From Triops longicaudatus (lineage: Eukaryota; Arthropoda; Branchiopoda; Notostraca; Triopsidae): a stretch of DNA of 64,000 nucleotides. Under the pieces are notes generated by a model. The model did no database searches, was not told the DNA's origin, and was given only the letters and a program-made list of their open reading frames with translations. Below, piece after piece: positions 23,513 through 35,900 of the stretch. The DNA is taken from NCBI GenBank assembly GCA_022885665.1, contig JAGQDJ010000020.1:186001-250000 (forward strand), read 5' to 3'. Position 1 is the first letter of the stretch; each line of letters begins with the position of its first letter. Both the position numbers and the translations under genes were made by a program.

Positions 23513-23905
23513 CTTATATGACTTTTAAGTGACCTAAAACAAACGCGGTGTTAAAGTGACGCTGAGGAAAACGCAATATAAAACGCAATTTAAATAATTG
23601 AAAATAGCAAGAAGTTGACACAGTAACTGCTGTGTAATATTTAAGATACAACAAAGATAAATATGTACTTTTTCTAGGAGTTCTGGGGGTTATTTTCAAG
23701 ATCAAGAGGAGGAAAACAAACATCACAACAAACCATCCGCCATGCTGCGTTGTTACAGTTGTTGATCGATATTGATATCGATTGCTTTTGAACGCGGCAT
23801 ATTCAAACTGAACTTGCTGGAGTTGGTATATATGGCCTACTAGGTGGCGTGTGCTGCCGTCTTCAAAAATAAAATTTGAATTCCCAACAAATACTGTAAA
23901 TAAAC
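23513..23905. promoter_or_regulatory. Shared bidirectional promoter region of SMAD4 (-) and TTI2 (+)
   Basis: Only 393 bp separate the two start codons, which face away from each other. The interval holds an inverted pair of ATCGAT words (23765-23770 and 23777-23782) that reads as two TATCGAT half-matches to the DRE element (TATCGATA) known from arthropod housekeeping promoters. A TATATA tract lies near 23828. The TTI2 start context, AAACATGG, is good. Function of the motifs is inferred. Confidence 0.6.
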
Positions 23906-25514
23906 ATGGATCAAGAAACTTTCCAAACTAACTTAGCTAAAGCTAGCACTCTCGCAATTCAATCTTTCGTACCCAGCGTACCAAACGCCGACATCCAGCC
24001 TCCAAATCCTGAAGACTTCTCCGGCTGTGCCGACAAAGCTTCGCAAGCTTTCGAAGCAATTATCCCGCTTTTAAGTCATCGGTCCATGGCGATAACTAAC
24101 TTAACGCCAAACGCAACCCAAGACTTAATTCCCTTGCTTTTGATGTGTGGCGAACATTCTGTTGCCAACTTGTGGACTTCTCCCCAAAGTCTAGCATTGT
24201 CGCGACAACTTTCGGGCCTAATTTGCCAACTCTTATCTTGTACAAGTCTTGAGCAAGTCCTCAGCACTCATTCCCAACTTAGCATACTAGCTTTTCAGCA
24301 TCTACGCCCCAAGTTGCTCCAGCAATCTTGGAAAAAGAACCCTGGCGCCGTCCAAGCATACTCCTGGCTACTGCAAGCTCATAAAGTAATTGTAAATCTA
24401 ATTATAACATTTTTTTCGGTTTGCTAAGTCTCACCTTACTTATGTGTAATAATCTGTCTAAAAGATGATTCATTGTTGCAGTTCCCCCAAGTTGGCGACA
24501 TCCTACCTCTCGTCCTTCCTACTGCGTTAATTATAGTCGACGACTTTGAAGATGAGACGCGTATTCAAGGTCTTCAGTGTCTAGCCCACATAATCCATCA
24601 TTCAGTAATTAAAAGAAAAAGAAGAGAGACAAAAAAAGGCCGTCATTGGATGAAATCACTAAGGCTTTGCATTCTTTTCTTTTGTAGACGCCTACAGAAT
24701 TGCGCTATTGCAATCAGTCTGAGGTCATTTGGGACCTTCTTGTCAAACTGACTCGTTTGCATGAACTGCGTCTTCTTCAACATGTATATCCACCACTTTT
24801 GGCCATCCTCAAGGTCAACTGCCCACATCCTGAACAACAAACGCAAGTGAAGTCAAACGCCAGAAAAAATATATATATAATTTTTCAAGAATTAATGAAC
24901 GTGTTCACTCTCTCCAGGTAACGCCGTATGATATCGTCATAGACCGACTGCTCTCGGACTTGTATTTGGCTCAGTCTAACGACATGAAGACGTTTTTACT
25001 CACCATTTTACAGCAGATCATTCCCGCTATGCACCATGTATCTGTCCGGTGGCTGCCAAAGATTCTTACCGTCATTGACGCTTGCTTGGAAACGCCCAGC
25101 GACCCTTTAGGAACTGTGCACATCGAAAGCTTTAAGGCAAGAAAAAATAAAATGCAGAAAAATAGATATTAAAAAATACATTAATGAAAGAGAAAGGTAA
25201 TCAAGTCATTCATCTGCGTTCTGTCTTCCCAGTTGCTTAATGTGGTATTAAACCGGAGCCAACCGAGAATTCGTAATCATGATGAAGCCATTATCCGCAG
25301 TGTGCTCTTCGCCGTTTACGATTTAGTCAGTCATGAACAATGGATTCCCGAAATCGAACCTTCATTAGCCGAGTTAGTCAAATCTTGGCAAGCTATGGAT
25401 GAAACGTTCCTTGCTCACTTGAGCGATCACTTGAAAGAATTTACAGCACATGAAGATTGCTCAATACTGCAGAAACTTGAACGAATATTCCAAACCGTCG
25501 ATTTGATACGTTAA
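23906..25514 (+). CDS. TTI2: TELO2-interacting protein 2 homologue (TTT complex subunit)
   Basis: Five exons: 23906-24385, 24482-24604, 24688-24846, 24918-25136 and 25233-25514, giving 1263 nt, 420 aa. TTI2 with TELO2 and TTI1 forms the TTT co-chaperone that matures PIKK kinases (mTOR, ATM, ATR, DNA-PKcs). The protein is all helical, HEAT-repeat-like, with no catalytic motif. The best family marker is LPTALIIVDDFEDETRIQGL followed by CLAHII, corresponding to the LPASLVISDDY segment of vertebrate TTI2. Further blocks are PPLLAILKVNCPHP, VSVRWLPKILTVIDACL and a C-terminal helix pair. The last intron appears to use a GC donor (AAG|GCAAGA at 25136/25137) with a normal CAG acceptor; the normal GT alternatives nearby do not keep the frame. 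The family call rests on modest overall similarity plus order and length. Confidence 0.87.
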
Positions 25515-25652
25515 GGTGCGTCCATTCCGCGTAAAGCGAGCCAGCGCTGTGTTTTTGCGGGTACTACATACCGCGCAAGGCAAGCCAGAGAGCTCCAATG
25601 CCCGTTTGAGTGCTGGAAATGCGCGTGAAATGGATCTCGCTTGTGAGAACTA

Positions 25653-25799
25653 CAGTAGAATCTCGTTATAACGAACCTCTCGTAACATTATAAACTGTTC
25701 GGTATATTCAAAGTACGTTACATCAGAGTTCTTTCTATGTATTTTACTTCAACTTGGAATGTTTTTTAAGTTCGTTCGTTACAGCGAGATTCTATCCTG
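25653..25799. mobile_element. 147-bp MITE with TA target duplication (pogo/mariner-like ends)
   Basis: The left end CAGTAGAATCTCGTTATAAC and the inverted right end (GTTACAGCGAGATTCTATCCTG read on the plus strand) form terminal inverted repeats of about 26 bp with a 2-base indel. TA flanks both sides (25651-25652 and 25800-25801). There is no coding capacity. TA target sites and CAG...CTG ends fit Tc1/mariner-pogo MITEs. Confidence 0.8.
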
Positions 25800-25801
25800 T
25801 A

Positions 25802-26941
25802 CAATTCTGGTACCATATAAAGTGAGTTTTCTATGAAAATCAATATCTCATCGCCGTGCAAAACGAGTCTCGACAGGTTGTAATGCTTAGTTGAGTAAGG
25901 CGCGTAAAACGGGTCTAACCAATCGTAATATATAGAAAATATTACCGCGTAAGACGAGGTCAATGTAAAAAACACGATACCCCGATCGAATTTTCGTCCC
26001 ATCCAATACAAAACGATTTCGAAATAACAGATTTTCGTTTTCTGTATTTATCCGTTGCACCTGTAGGTTCTTTTTGGCTTTTTTCTTTACTATACAATAC
26101 ACAACACGTTCTTCTTCCAATTCTGCACTGGGCATACACGTATTATTTTTCCCTCATTCCCTGCCATCCACGGTTTGTTTACAATGTACACATATTCCAA
26201 CAAAATTTCTTTTGTCATCACCCCCGGACACCCTCCCGAAAATGAAGAGTATTGTATACTTATAGATGCTCTTCTTCGTTTTTCTTTTTTTCCCGTCTCC
26301 ACAAAGTGTTCGCTGAGAGATTCGCTGCCATTTACAATATTTTCAAGTATAACGTTTTAGACTTTTTTCTCTCTCTTTACACCCACACACTCACATCCAA
26401 AAGCCACTTGCTCTTAATCCCTCCCCTGTTTCCAAGGGCTAAAAATCGAAAGGGAGGAATATAAGTAAAACCACTGGCATCGTCCTGAGGTAAATTGTCC
26501 ATTTAACAACACTGTACAACGTAACATTTCTGTTTTTAGCGTCTCCATTCGCTATTCATTTACAAATTTTCACTACAGCCTTGGGCTGCCTTTGCTTGTA
26601 CGTTCTCAAAATAGAAAGATTTTGCCTCCTTTACACCCTTTTCCCCCCAAAGAAGCTAAGAGACCAAATATTTCCAATATTTTTCTTGTCATTCAAAAAA
26701 TGGCCAGAAATGTGCTACCATGGAAGTTGTTACGGAAAGAAAAGATTTTTTTTTAATGTCTGAACACAAAATTCACGTTAAGTGATTTTCCCGCCAAAAT
26801 CCTGTGGGGAGTTCACGGTAAGAAATATGACTGAATTGTAGTGAATTGCGATGTTTTTGGCTGCCGTAACCATTTTTTTTGTTTTCTTCCCGAAACTTCC
26901 ATGGCAGTTCTAGATACTTTTCTAGAACGTTAGGGTGTACG
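25802..26941. other. Convergent 3' region between TTI2 and the inhibitory SMAD
   Basis: About 1.1 kb between two genes that converge. It presumably holds both 3' UTRs. Only short, pyrimidine-rich open frames are present. No RNA gene or further element was recognised. Confidence 0.5.
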
Positions 26942-29900
26942 TCACCGACAAGGCATTGCTAAGAGAACTTCCAGCCAACAAGGGCAAGACGTGATAAACT
27001 GGCGCGAGTACTTGGGTCCCCAACCTTTCGCGAAACTAATTCGGACAGCGTTAGGGTCATAGGGTCCGTCACTGAATTCCGTCCATTCTTGCGCAGAACA
27101 CGCCCCGTACCCTAGCGAAGTGCCGGTGCTGGCTGGTGACGGTGACACGGCGGGGAAATAGGACGGAGCGCCGCCTTTGCCGTTGGTGGTACTGGTGGAT
27201 TCTTCGGACGCCAACTCCCAGGTTCGCCCTCGCCGGGCTAATTGTTGGTTTAACAAGGCTCGATCTTCGTCGTGGATACGGAGCGCGTACCCGGGCGGTA
27301 CTTTGTACACGATCAGCGTCCGGGCAGTAGGCGTGGCCGGGGGCGGATCCAAAGTGGGCGAATGGACAAAAATCGGCCAATCCGAACGGTTGTACAACCA
27401 CACCTCGCCTCCTACTTTTTCCAACAACGCTCCTGCAAACACAAACGCAGAAATGAATAACGATGACAAGTCTTTAAAGTATTATTATTTGTAAACACGA
27501 CACATTTGAGGATTTTTGACAATATTTTGTCACGGACGGGTTTTCCTTCCAACACCTTTCCATAAACTTGTTGCGCTCAAAGAGTTAAACAATGAAACCT
27601 TGTTTGTGTTCAACTTCTTCTTGGCAAGCTATCGGACACTACTATTCTTAAAAAAATTGACAAACTACGCATGAGCAAACGACGTAAAGATGTAAACCTA
27701 GCGACTAGAACACGATTAAAGATTCACTGCAGACTTATCGCCAATGCCTGAGGGTTATGATGGCGGGTTTGACGGTGTGCACCACTTTATAGCGTTATTT
27801 GGAAACACTATGGCATAAGCACCTTGTTAACTACTAATAATGAAATCTTACCATTTTTATTAATATATTTTTATAATCATTAATATTTTTACTAATATTA
27901 CTATTACTAATATTAAAATCATCGCAAGCCAGTGACAGCTTCAAGGTTACATTTTTCCCCATTTAATGCTCTTATACCAAACTTACCTAAGCCGATTTTG
28001 TCTCGCGTTCTCCGGACGTGTTCCGACTCCGGTGGCGTGGGTTGGGTCAACGTGGCTAAACACAACCCCAGGGCTTGACTGCCTGGCTGCGGTGGCCCTG
28101 CACCTTTGGAGGCAAAAACAGCCACGGCAGGCGTGTTTACCGGCAACAATCTTCCTACTCGTTTGCGCCCTTCCCAATATGCCAATGTGGCCCATGGTCT
28201 GACTCGGACGCCGTCTAAATCATAACCCAACCGCAAAGAAAAGACAAAAAGTGCTTAACTTAGTAAAAGCAAGTCTGGAACTTTCTTTTTTTCAACAGCT
28301 TCCGCTGCCAAATACCCCAACAACAAAAAAATTTATCGACATCATGCTCTGGACAACTCCACAGCCACAACGGTTTATTTTGAGGAACCCATGCTGGATC
28401 AGACGCCCCTCCCCTTACATTACCACCCCAGAAATTGCACCACTTAAAAAAAATGAAAAAAGTCGTATTCTCCCCTTACGTTCGCCAAAGATTTAAAAAA
28501 AAATCGGCGTCGGGCGTCAGTCAAAACTGTCTATGTATCATCTCTTAATAGGCGTGGTCCAAACCCGTGTCTTTTCTTTTGCCATAACTTTCTTTTTATA
28601 GTTTCCGTTGTCTCGTCTTTTTGTCTTCTTACTACGCTCCTCTTTCACTTATATTCTACAGTTCATCTTTCCTTCACTTTGTCCCTTTTACGCTTTCAAA
28701 ACCCCCCTTTTCGTCCATCTTAAAGGTGGGACCTTCCCATTCATCCTTTTTGTCTTAACATTTTCATCTGTACACATATACACACATCCCAGAAACCCTT
28801 CTCACCCCCCCCCCCCTCACCCTCAAAAAAAAAAGGCAAATCCATGGTACCGGAATATAACATGGTTCAAGCCCCGGGCTAAAATATGCAAATAGGGGCC
28901 AGGCCCGCATTCCACCGTCACCTTCTGCTTCTTGTTCCTCTACCTCTCTTGTTTTTATCAAACCTTTTGTTTTACACAGGCAATCGGGCGTCACCTCTTA
29001 AAACAAAAAGGCACAAAGCCCAAAAAAAGGTAAGGAAGACAGAAAAAAAAAGAAAAATCAAAGCCAATCATTATTTACCTTTGGCTAATGGCGCAAAGAA
29101 AATAATGAATGTCCCTAACCCCCAAAAAATGGCGGCGGATAGGTAATAATGGGTGGGCTTTTAAGACGTCTCCCAACTTTCTGTTTCATTAGCATGCAAG
29201 TCCTTCAATGACCCCACTTTTCTCTTCTTCCTCGTCCGTTTCATCACGGATTCCTCAGCTTCACTATCCTGTCCCAGCCTCGACTTACGATACTCTACAT
29301 TTCAACAAGCTACGTCTTCTTCTTGGGTTTTTCCCCGTTAATGGTGTTAACAACGAAACTTTCTTTATATCACTTTTTATTTTTAAAAAAAAAAAAACTA
29401 TTATTTCGATAAACATTCTTAATTCATTGAAAATTTTATATGTTTAAGAATCACGATTTTTACATGAATTTTCACTTTCTTTCTGGGTTTTAGTTTGGTG
29501 TTAAATGCGTACATTTTTAATTAACACTACGGTACAATCTCTCTATAACGAACAATTAGCTTGTGCGGTGGAGTTATCTTTCGGGTAATGAGGAATAACG
29601 AAATAACGAACTTCGGACACACATGACAGTTTTCCTGTTTTTCACAAGTTTCGTTATAGCGAGGTTTTACGAAAGAAGTCTCAAATGCCATCAAAAAGGT
29701 TCGCTATAACGCGATGTCCATGTCCCTACACAAATCCGTCCACTATAACCGATAACCCACAGAAAATGAGTTTGTTACAAACGGGATTGTACTGCAATTC
29801 TAATTCTTTTAAATGAACCTCGGATATCCGGATATTTTAGTATCAATTTTCTATTTATTATTTATTATTTTTTCGTTATTATTATTATTGCTTTTTAATT

Positions 29901-32900
29901 TATTAATTCTTATTTAATTCTTATTTATTTTTTATTTTTAGAGTTCCTTATATCGAGATTTCCCGAACAAACACTAACTATTTATTAAAATACGATTTCA
30001 AAAAAATCTGCAATTTTCGCGTAAATTTTTTCAATAAAAAACACTCAAACATTTTCAGGTATATTTTTCCAACGAAAAACCTTCCAAGACTAACGAGTTC
30101 GTTACAGCCAGATTCTCTTCTTTTAAAGTAAACTTGCAGTTTAGACCAACGCATTATCCCAAAATGAAGTATTTTCCCCGCTTTTAGCCCGTCAAGATTC
30201 GATCTGCTTGTCTTGCTACCCCAAACTTTATCGCAGATCGAAGCTGCTAGTGTTTCTATCGTCACCGAGAGGAAAACGCGGCTTTTCGGTCCTCCTTTCT
30301 TTTCTCCCATTTTTTTTTTTCTTTTTCTTTGCCTGTCTCGATTCCCAAATTCTTGTATCGTCCGGTTTTCTTACCTGCGCCTGTGGAGCCCAGCGGCACG
30401 GATCCGTGGGTTTCTTGGGATTCGGGTGGCGGCGGCGTCGTACTCCGACTCACATTTTCCACACCTAATAACAGTCATGAGTTTCTGGGACTCCTTCTCT
30501 TTCGTGTAAATAACGACGCGATATGTTTTCCTTCGCCTTTTCACGTTACCTAACATTGACGCCGGGTAGCAACAATTCGCAGCAAGAGGTAGGGGCAACC
30601 GACTGTAGGCCGGGGGCGGGGATTCTGTCCCAAAAGATACAAAACATTTTTAGTTGAATTTTTCTCTCTTCTCGAAAGCTAAGAAAGGAAAGACACGAAA
30701 ATAAGAAAAAAATAGGTTTCATTAACCAAATTGGGATCGAGGGATCTTAAAAGCCTTTTTTTCAAAAACAGACCCCCAAAAGACAAGATGGAAGGTAAAA
30801 GAAAAACGAGAAGGGGGCAAGGTGGGCGGGGCAGGAGGATTTTTGGCCTTGTCCGGCGCCAGTCTGGCTGATCCGTGACGTCATGCCCACCCACCGTGTG
30901 CTTTCGGGCAGCCAAGCGGGGGATACAAGGTAAAAAAAAAAGGGGGGGCGATGGAAAGTGTGCACATATGTATGCATGTATAAGTATGTGAATGCTGAAT
31001 GTGGAAAAAAGAGAAAGGGACGAAAAGGGAGAAAAAAGCTCAAAAAGTGAAACACAAGCTTCAAAGGAATCCGTAATAATAATGATGAGCTGCACTCATT
31101 AACTAATGAAGAAAAATACGAAAAAATAAGATTTTGAGGGGAAAAAGATGGCGTTGCAGATGAAAGTTTTCAGGACCGTGATACCTCCGTAAATCGATGC
31201 CCAAAGTGGAAATAAACACGGGGAGATAATTGAGGTAAATCGATAATCGGGGCGTTCTTTATGATACATGTAGATATGGTGGTCTCACTCAATACACTAA
31301 TACTTCTCTAAATCGATACAGACCAGCTGTTGCATACTAAAGGATAATGGAGGTGAGATATGAAAGAGTTATTTTAGAAAATGTGTTCAGACGATGACAT
31401 TGCGTGTAAAAAGCGATGAGTAAAATATCTTGTATTAGGTAAGTAAATGGCGATTTAGAGAGGTTTACTCCTACATAACACTCTTCGGGAAAACAGTCCA
31501 TGTAGACCGGATAAGAGAGGTAATTTAATGGAAACAGTACAGCTAGTACCCAAATAAGAAGAAAAATTTTTAAGATTAGTTAACAGAATATCATTTTAGA
31601 GAGGTTTTTCACTCCAGCGAGGTCAGATACACAAGACCGGATAATGGAAATAAAACAATAAGGGTCAATAGTCTATCAAAGAGTAAATAGAAGCTGAAGG
31701 AAAGAGCTTCAATCAGACAAAAGAAGTTTGCTTTCGAGTATATATATCGACTAAGAGAGGTTGTCTTTGCGTCAAACGCATAATATCGGTTAACAGAGGT
31801 ATCCAATAGGTGCAGTAAGGTATTATAAATACCAAGTATTGCTACGAAACCGAAATACAGGACTCTTATCGAATAAAAGAATATTCCAGTTGACAGAATA
31901 TCGGTCTAGAGAGGTTTTTCCAAACAAAGAACACGAAGTTAAATACAAGCGATCGGATAAGGGAGGTAACTGAATACGTCCATTCAAGTATTACATTAAA
32001 ATGCTGCTTTAACGAAACATTCGATTTTCCTGCGTCTGATACAAAAAGCTTCGCCTATATTGAACACAACTTTTTGCTCAATCATATCCGTTATAGCGGG
32101 TACAAGTTTTAAAAAATGAAAATTTTAAAGATTCTAATAAAAATAAACTGTAAAAGACTAAAATAATAAAATCATATTTTGAACACAAAATATGAATTCA
32201 ATTTAAAAATCAAATAAATAAAATGCGAAAAATAACCAAAACTGCATTTCCGACGAAAGCTATTTCCAAACAAAATATATCGGTATAAAGAGACGTTTCC
32301 AAACCGACTTTCGATTTAACGGACTTCCAACAATGTATCTCTACGAACACCTATCTTCTTTCTTCTTTCTTGCAACAAAACTGCTACCTCTAAGACCCAT
32401 TTCCCCTTCTATAGTCTGCTACCGATTACCTCTGTAATCCGATAACAGTCACTTCCGATTACCTCCCTTGTCTGATCACATTTCCACCCACAGCATCGAT
32501 TTACAGAGAGTCTGTTCTTCTTATTCCTTGTCATTGTCTCTTTTATTCTTATTCATTTTAAAGGACGCCTTTATGGAACAAAAGCTCTATAACAACAGAT
32601 TTAGTCCGTTGTTTCCGTTCGCGGTTTACAAAAGATATTTCTTTATTATATTTTTCTTTTATTTTTTTATTATTTAATTATCACTTTTTTTCGTTCATTC
32701 CACTTATTCGTTTTAGCGGACACTTTTATGGAACAAACGCTCCGTAACAGATAATCTGGTCCGTTGTTTCCGGTTGTGGTTTAAAAATGATTTTTATTTA
32801 CTTTTTTTTAAATCCTTCCGAGACTAAAATGAATGGTAAATTGCGTGACTTTTTTCCTTTTCTTTTACCTGGCAAGCATCGTCTGCTCCAGTGATGTGGG

Positions 32901-35900
32901 TTGCAGCAGACACGCCCACTGGCGTCTTGGCCTGGACAGAGGCTGTGCAGATGCCTGAGTTGCGCTTCGGCTTCCAAATCTGGCCATCGCCACGTCCGAC
33001 ACGCCAACAGGTGGGGAGCGAGCAGGGAAGGGGCAAGGGGCGTGTCTTCGGCTCTGCTGGCAAGAAAAGGGGCGGGATCCAGGAAAATACAGGGCGCTAA
33101 ATCCGCTCCGTTGCTTAACACGCAACGTTGTAACGACTCCAAATCCGTTTCGCTCAATTTCTGTATTGCAAGTTTTGAAAAATAAAGTAAAAATAATTTT
33201 AAAAATTAACAGTAAAACAAAAAATGAAGCAATTCTTTTTTCACTAAAAAAGGGAGCGAAAAAGAAGCAGCCAGTTTAAATTAACCGCCCGGAACTTTCT
33301 TTCCTGCCGACACAGTTTTTAATCAATAGCCTCGCGGGAATTTGAGACACGAACCTGCTACACTGATCCGCCAACCGTGGGAGAGCCACACATAACCTCA
33401 CATAACCACCCTGTTTTCGCAGACGCATACAAACACAGAAAAAAAAAAAAACGGGAACGCGCGACAATGAAGAACCAAACAGCGAAGACGAAAAGAGCGT
33501 CCGGGACGACATAAAAACTGCAGATTCTCATGAACAACAAAAACGAGTCTGTTTCTGGATAGGATAGTTAGGTTAAACTTGAAGCAAAGGCGGGGGGGGG
33601 GGGCAACCGACGCTCTAAAACTCACGTATACCACTAATAGCTGGCGATAAAAACTTGCGAAAATTTCCACATTACTAAATGAGCAGACATCAAAGCCTTT
33701 CACTCACACGACACTCAGAAAACCGAAATATAACTAACTAAAAAAGCCCCAAATGCTTATTTTAGTACAGAAGATTGACACGTTTCGAGTGTTTGTCTGG
33801 TAATTCAAGTTTCATTGCCACTGAAAGTTTCCTTACATAAAACATTTGAATTTCCAACTCATTATTATGACAAAAAAATCTTTAAAAAATAAATAAAAAA
33901 GTAACAGTACAACCCGCTTAATTACATAGGAATTATCTAGAGTTATTTACCAATGTTGCATACCCATTGGAATATACTCCATTTAACTTAACTCTAAACT
34001 TGTTAGAAAGTATTTTTCAGTTTTCCACGCTTTTTTTAATTTTTTGGGTCTGAAACGAATGCAATCCGTTTTCATACAATCGTATGGGAAAAAGCGTCTC
34101 TCACAACGAACTTTTTTTTACAAGTTTCTCACAAGGAACGGATTAGCTTCGTTGTACGAGGCACCACTATTCTGTGCGACAATGAAACGGGAGAGGCTTG
34201 GTTCAACTAACGACCCATATACATGGGGACAGTTTGGCCTCGGTTTTTCTTTTATTTAACCAAAAACCCATTGTCGGCTGACGGCTGTTGATGGTTCCTT
34301 TTATTTGTCGCCGTGCATTATTTTCATTTACGAGAGTGACATATCACAAATGGCAGAAGTTTCGTGACCTCTACATATATTACTGAAAGAATTCGGATCC
34401 AAGCGACGGTAATGGTGTACAATTAATAATTTATTTTAAATTTATGCTAATTTTGGCATTTCGTGTGCCAAGAGAAATTTTAACATGAGTTCAAAAGGTC
34501 GAATAAAAAGACGAGCAGGTTAAAATGTACTTTTAAGAAAGATAATTGACATAGGAACTTAGCCCTTTCGCGGTTTACCTTAGTACAGTGAATCAGGACC
34601 ATTTGGTTTGGCCTAGGCTTTTACATGTACAAAAGTCATTGTCCATTGTTTGACTACGTATAAAATAGGCTTCGCAAGCTTTAGTGTGTCAATCTAAGTC
34701 TAATAATCGATGCTATGATGTTCCGCGGAGTGTCGTTGTCAACAATAGGCTTATTATGAGGGGAAATGTTGAGCTAACTGATTGTGTAACTGCCGCGGGT
34801 TTTCCAAGGTGGCTAACAATGAAATCCAACTACTGAACTGCCCAACAGTGAAATCTGAGCCCAGCTCTGGTTGAAGAAGCGTCCCGGTCTTATTTCATTG
34901 TTGAGTGTTGTGCTCTACAGTGACTAACGCAGTGTTACCTTGCAGCGTTTTCAAATTCACGGGATATCACAGTTTTAGAGGCTCTGAAGGACATGCAAAT
35001 GCAGCCATATATTGCTCTTCTGTAAACAACGAGCTCCGGCTAAGACTTTATCATGCTCGCTCATTGCTTCGTGATAGCTCGCCACTCAGTGAAGCTCTAA
35101 AATGGCTAATATTTGCATAGTTAGCCCCTTCTCTCTCCTGACAGCAGCTCTTTTAGCTCCCCCTGTGTATATACGTCAGACTTGTGAATTTCAAATTAAC
35201 ACAAAACAACCTCAGGGAAATTCATTATTATCCACTAACCTGTAATGAAAGCTGACCTTAACTCCTTCACATCTTAATAACCCTTCTTCCCGTAATTCCT
35301 ATCTTGGCTCCTTTTAATACACATAATTCCGTATAAGGTTTCCCGAAACTAACATCCGAAATTATGCAAATTTTTATACGTGATGCCACGACAATTCGTA
35401 CATTTAGAGATTCACCTTAAAGTACTTTACAATACTTACGATAAAATCTACAGAAATAAAAAAAAATCGGAGTTACCAGGGATTTTAAAAAAATTAAGTA
35501 ACAGAACAATTTTTGCACTACAGACTAATTTAAAATTTCAATTTTTGACTATGCATTAAGAATGTATTAAGAAGCGTAAAAACCGCAAAATAATTTTAAA
35601 TATATGAAAAATATGCAAAGATTATAAAAGAACTTTAAGTACTAAAATAAAAATTGAGCAAAGTTTGGGTTAAGTGGTTAAATGTCGTAGAGCGATAACG
35701 AGAGGCGCAGAAAAACAAAACTACGTCATTTGAAAATTTTAAAACTCGTTTAATTGCTTTCAAGGGTACCAAACTCACTTCCTCTGCCAAGCCAGTAACG
35801 CTGAAATGCTTTTAAACATCCCTTTTAAATTCCATACGCGTGTCTAACCTCTCACATTGCGTTTTTCACTAGCATTCCAATAGAAGTCGACACAGTTTTA

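Noticed and set aside
27069..27494. ORFs on both strands over 27.1-27.5 kb
   Set aside because: Shadows of the I-SMAD MH2 exon.
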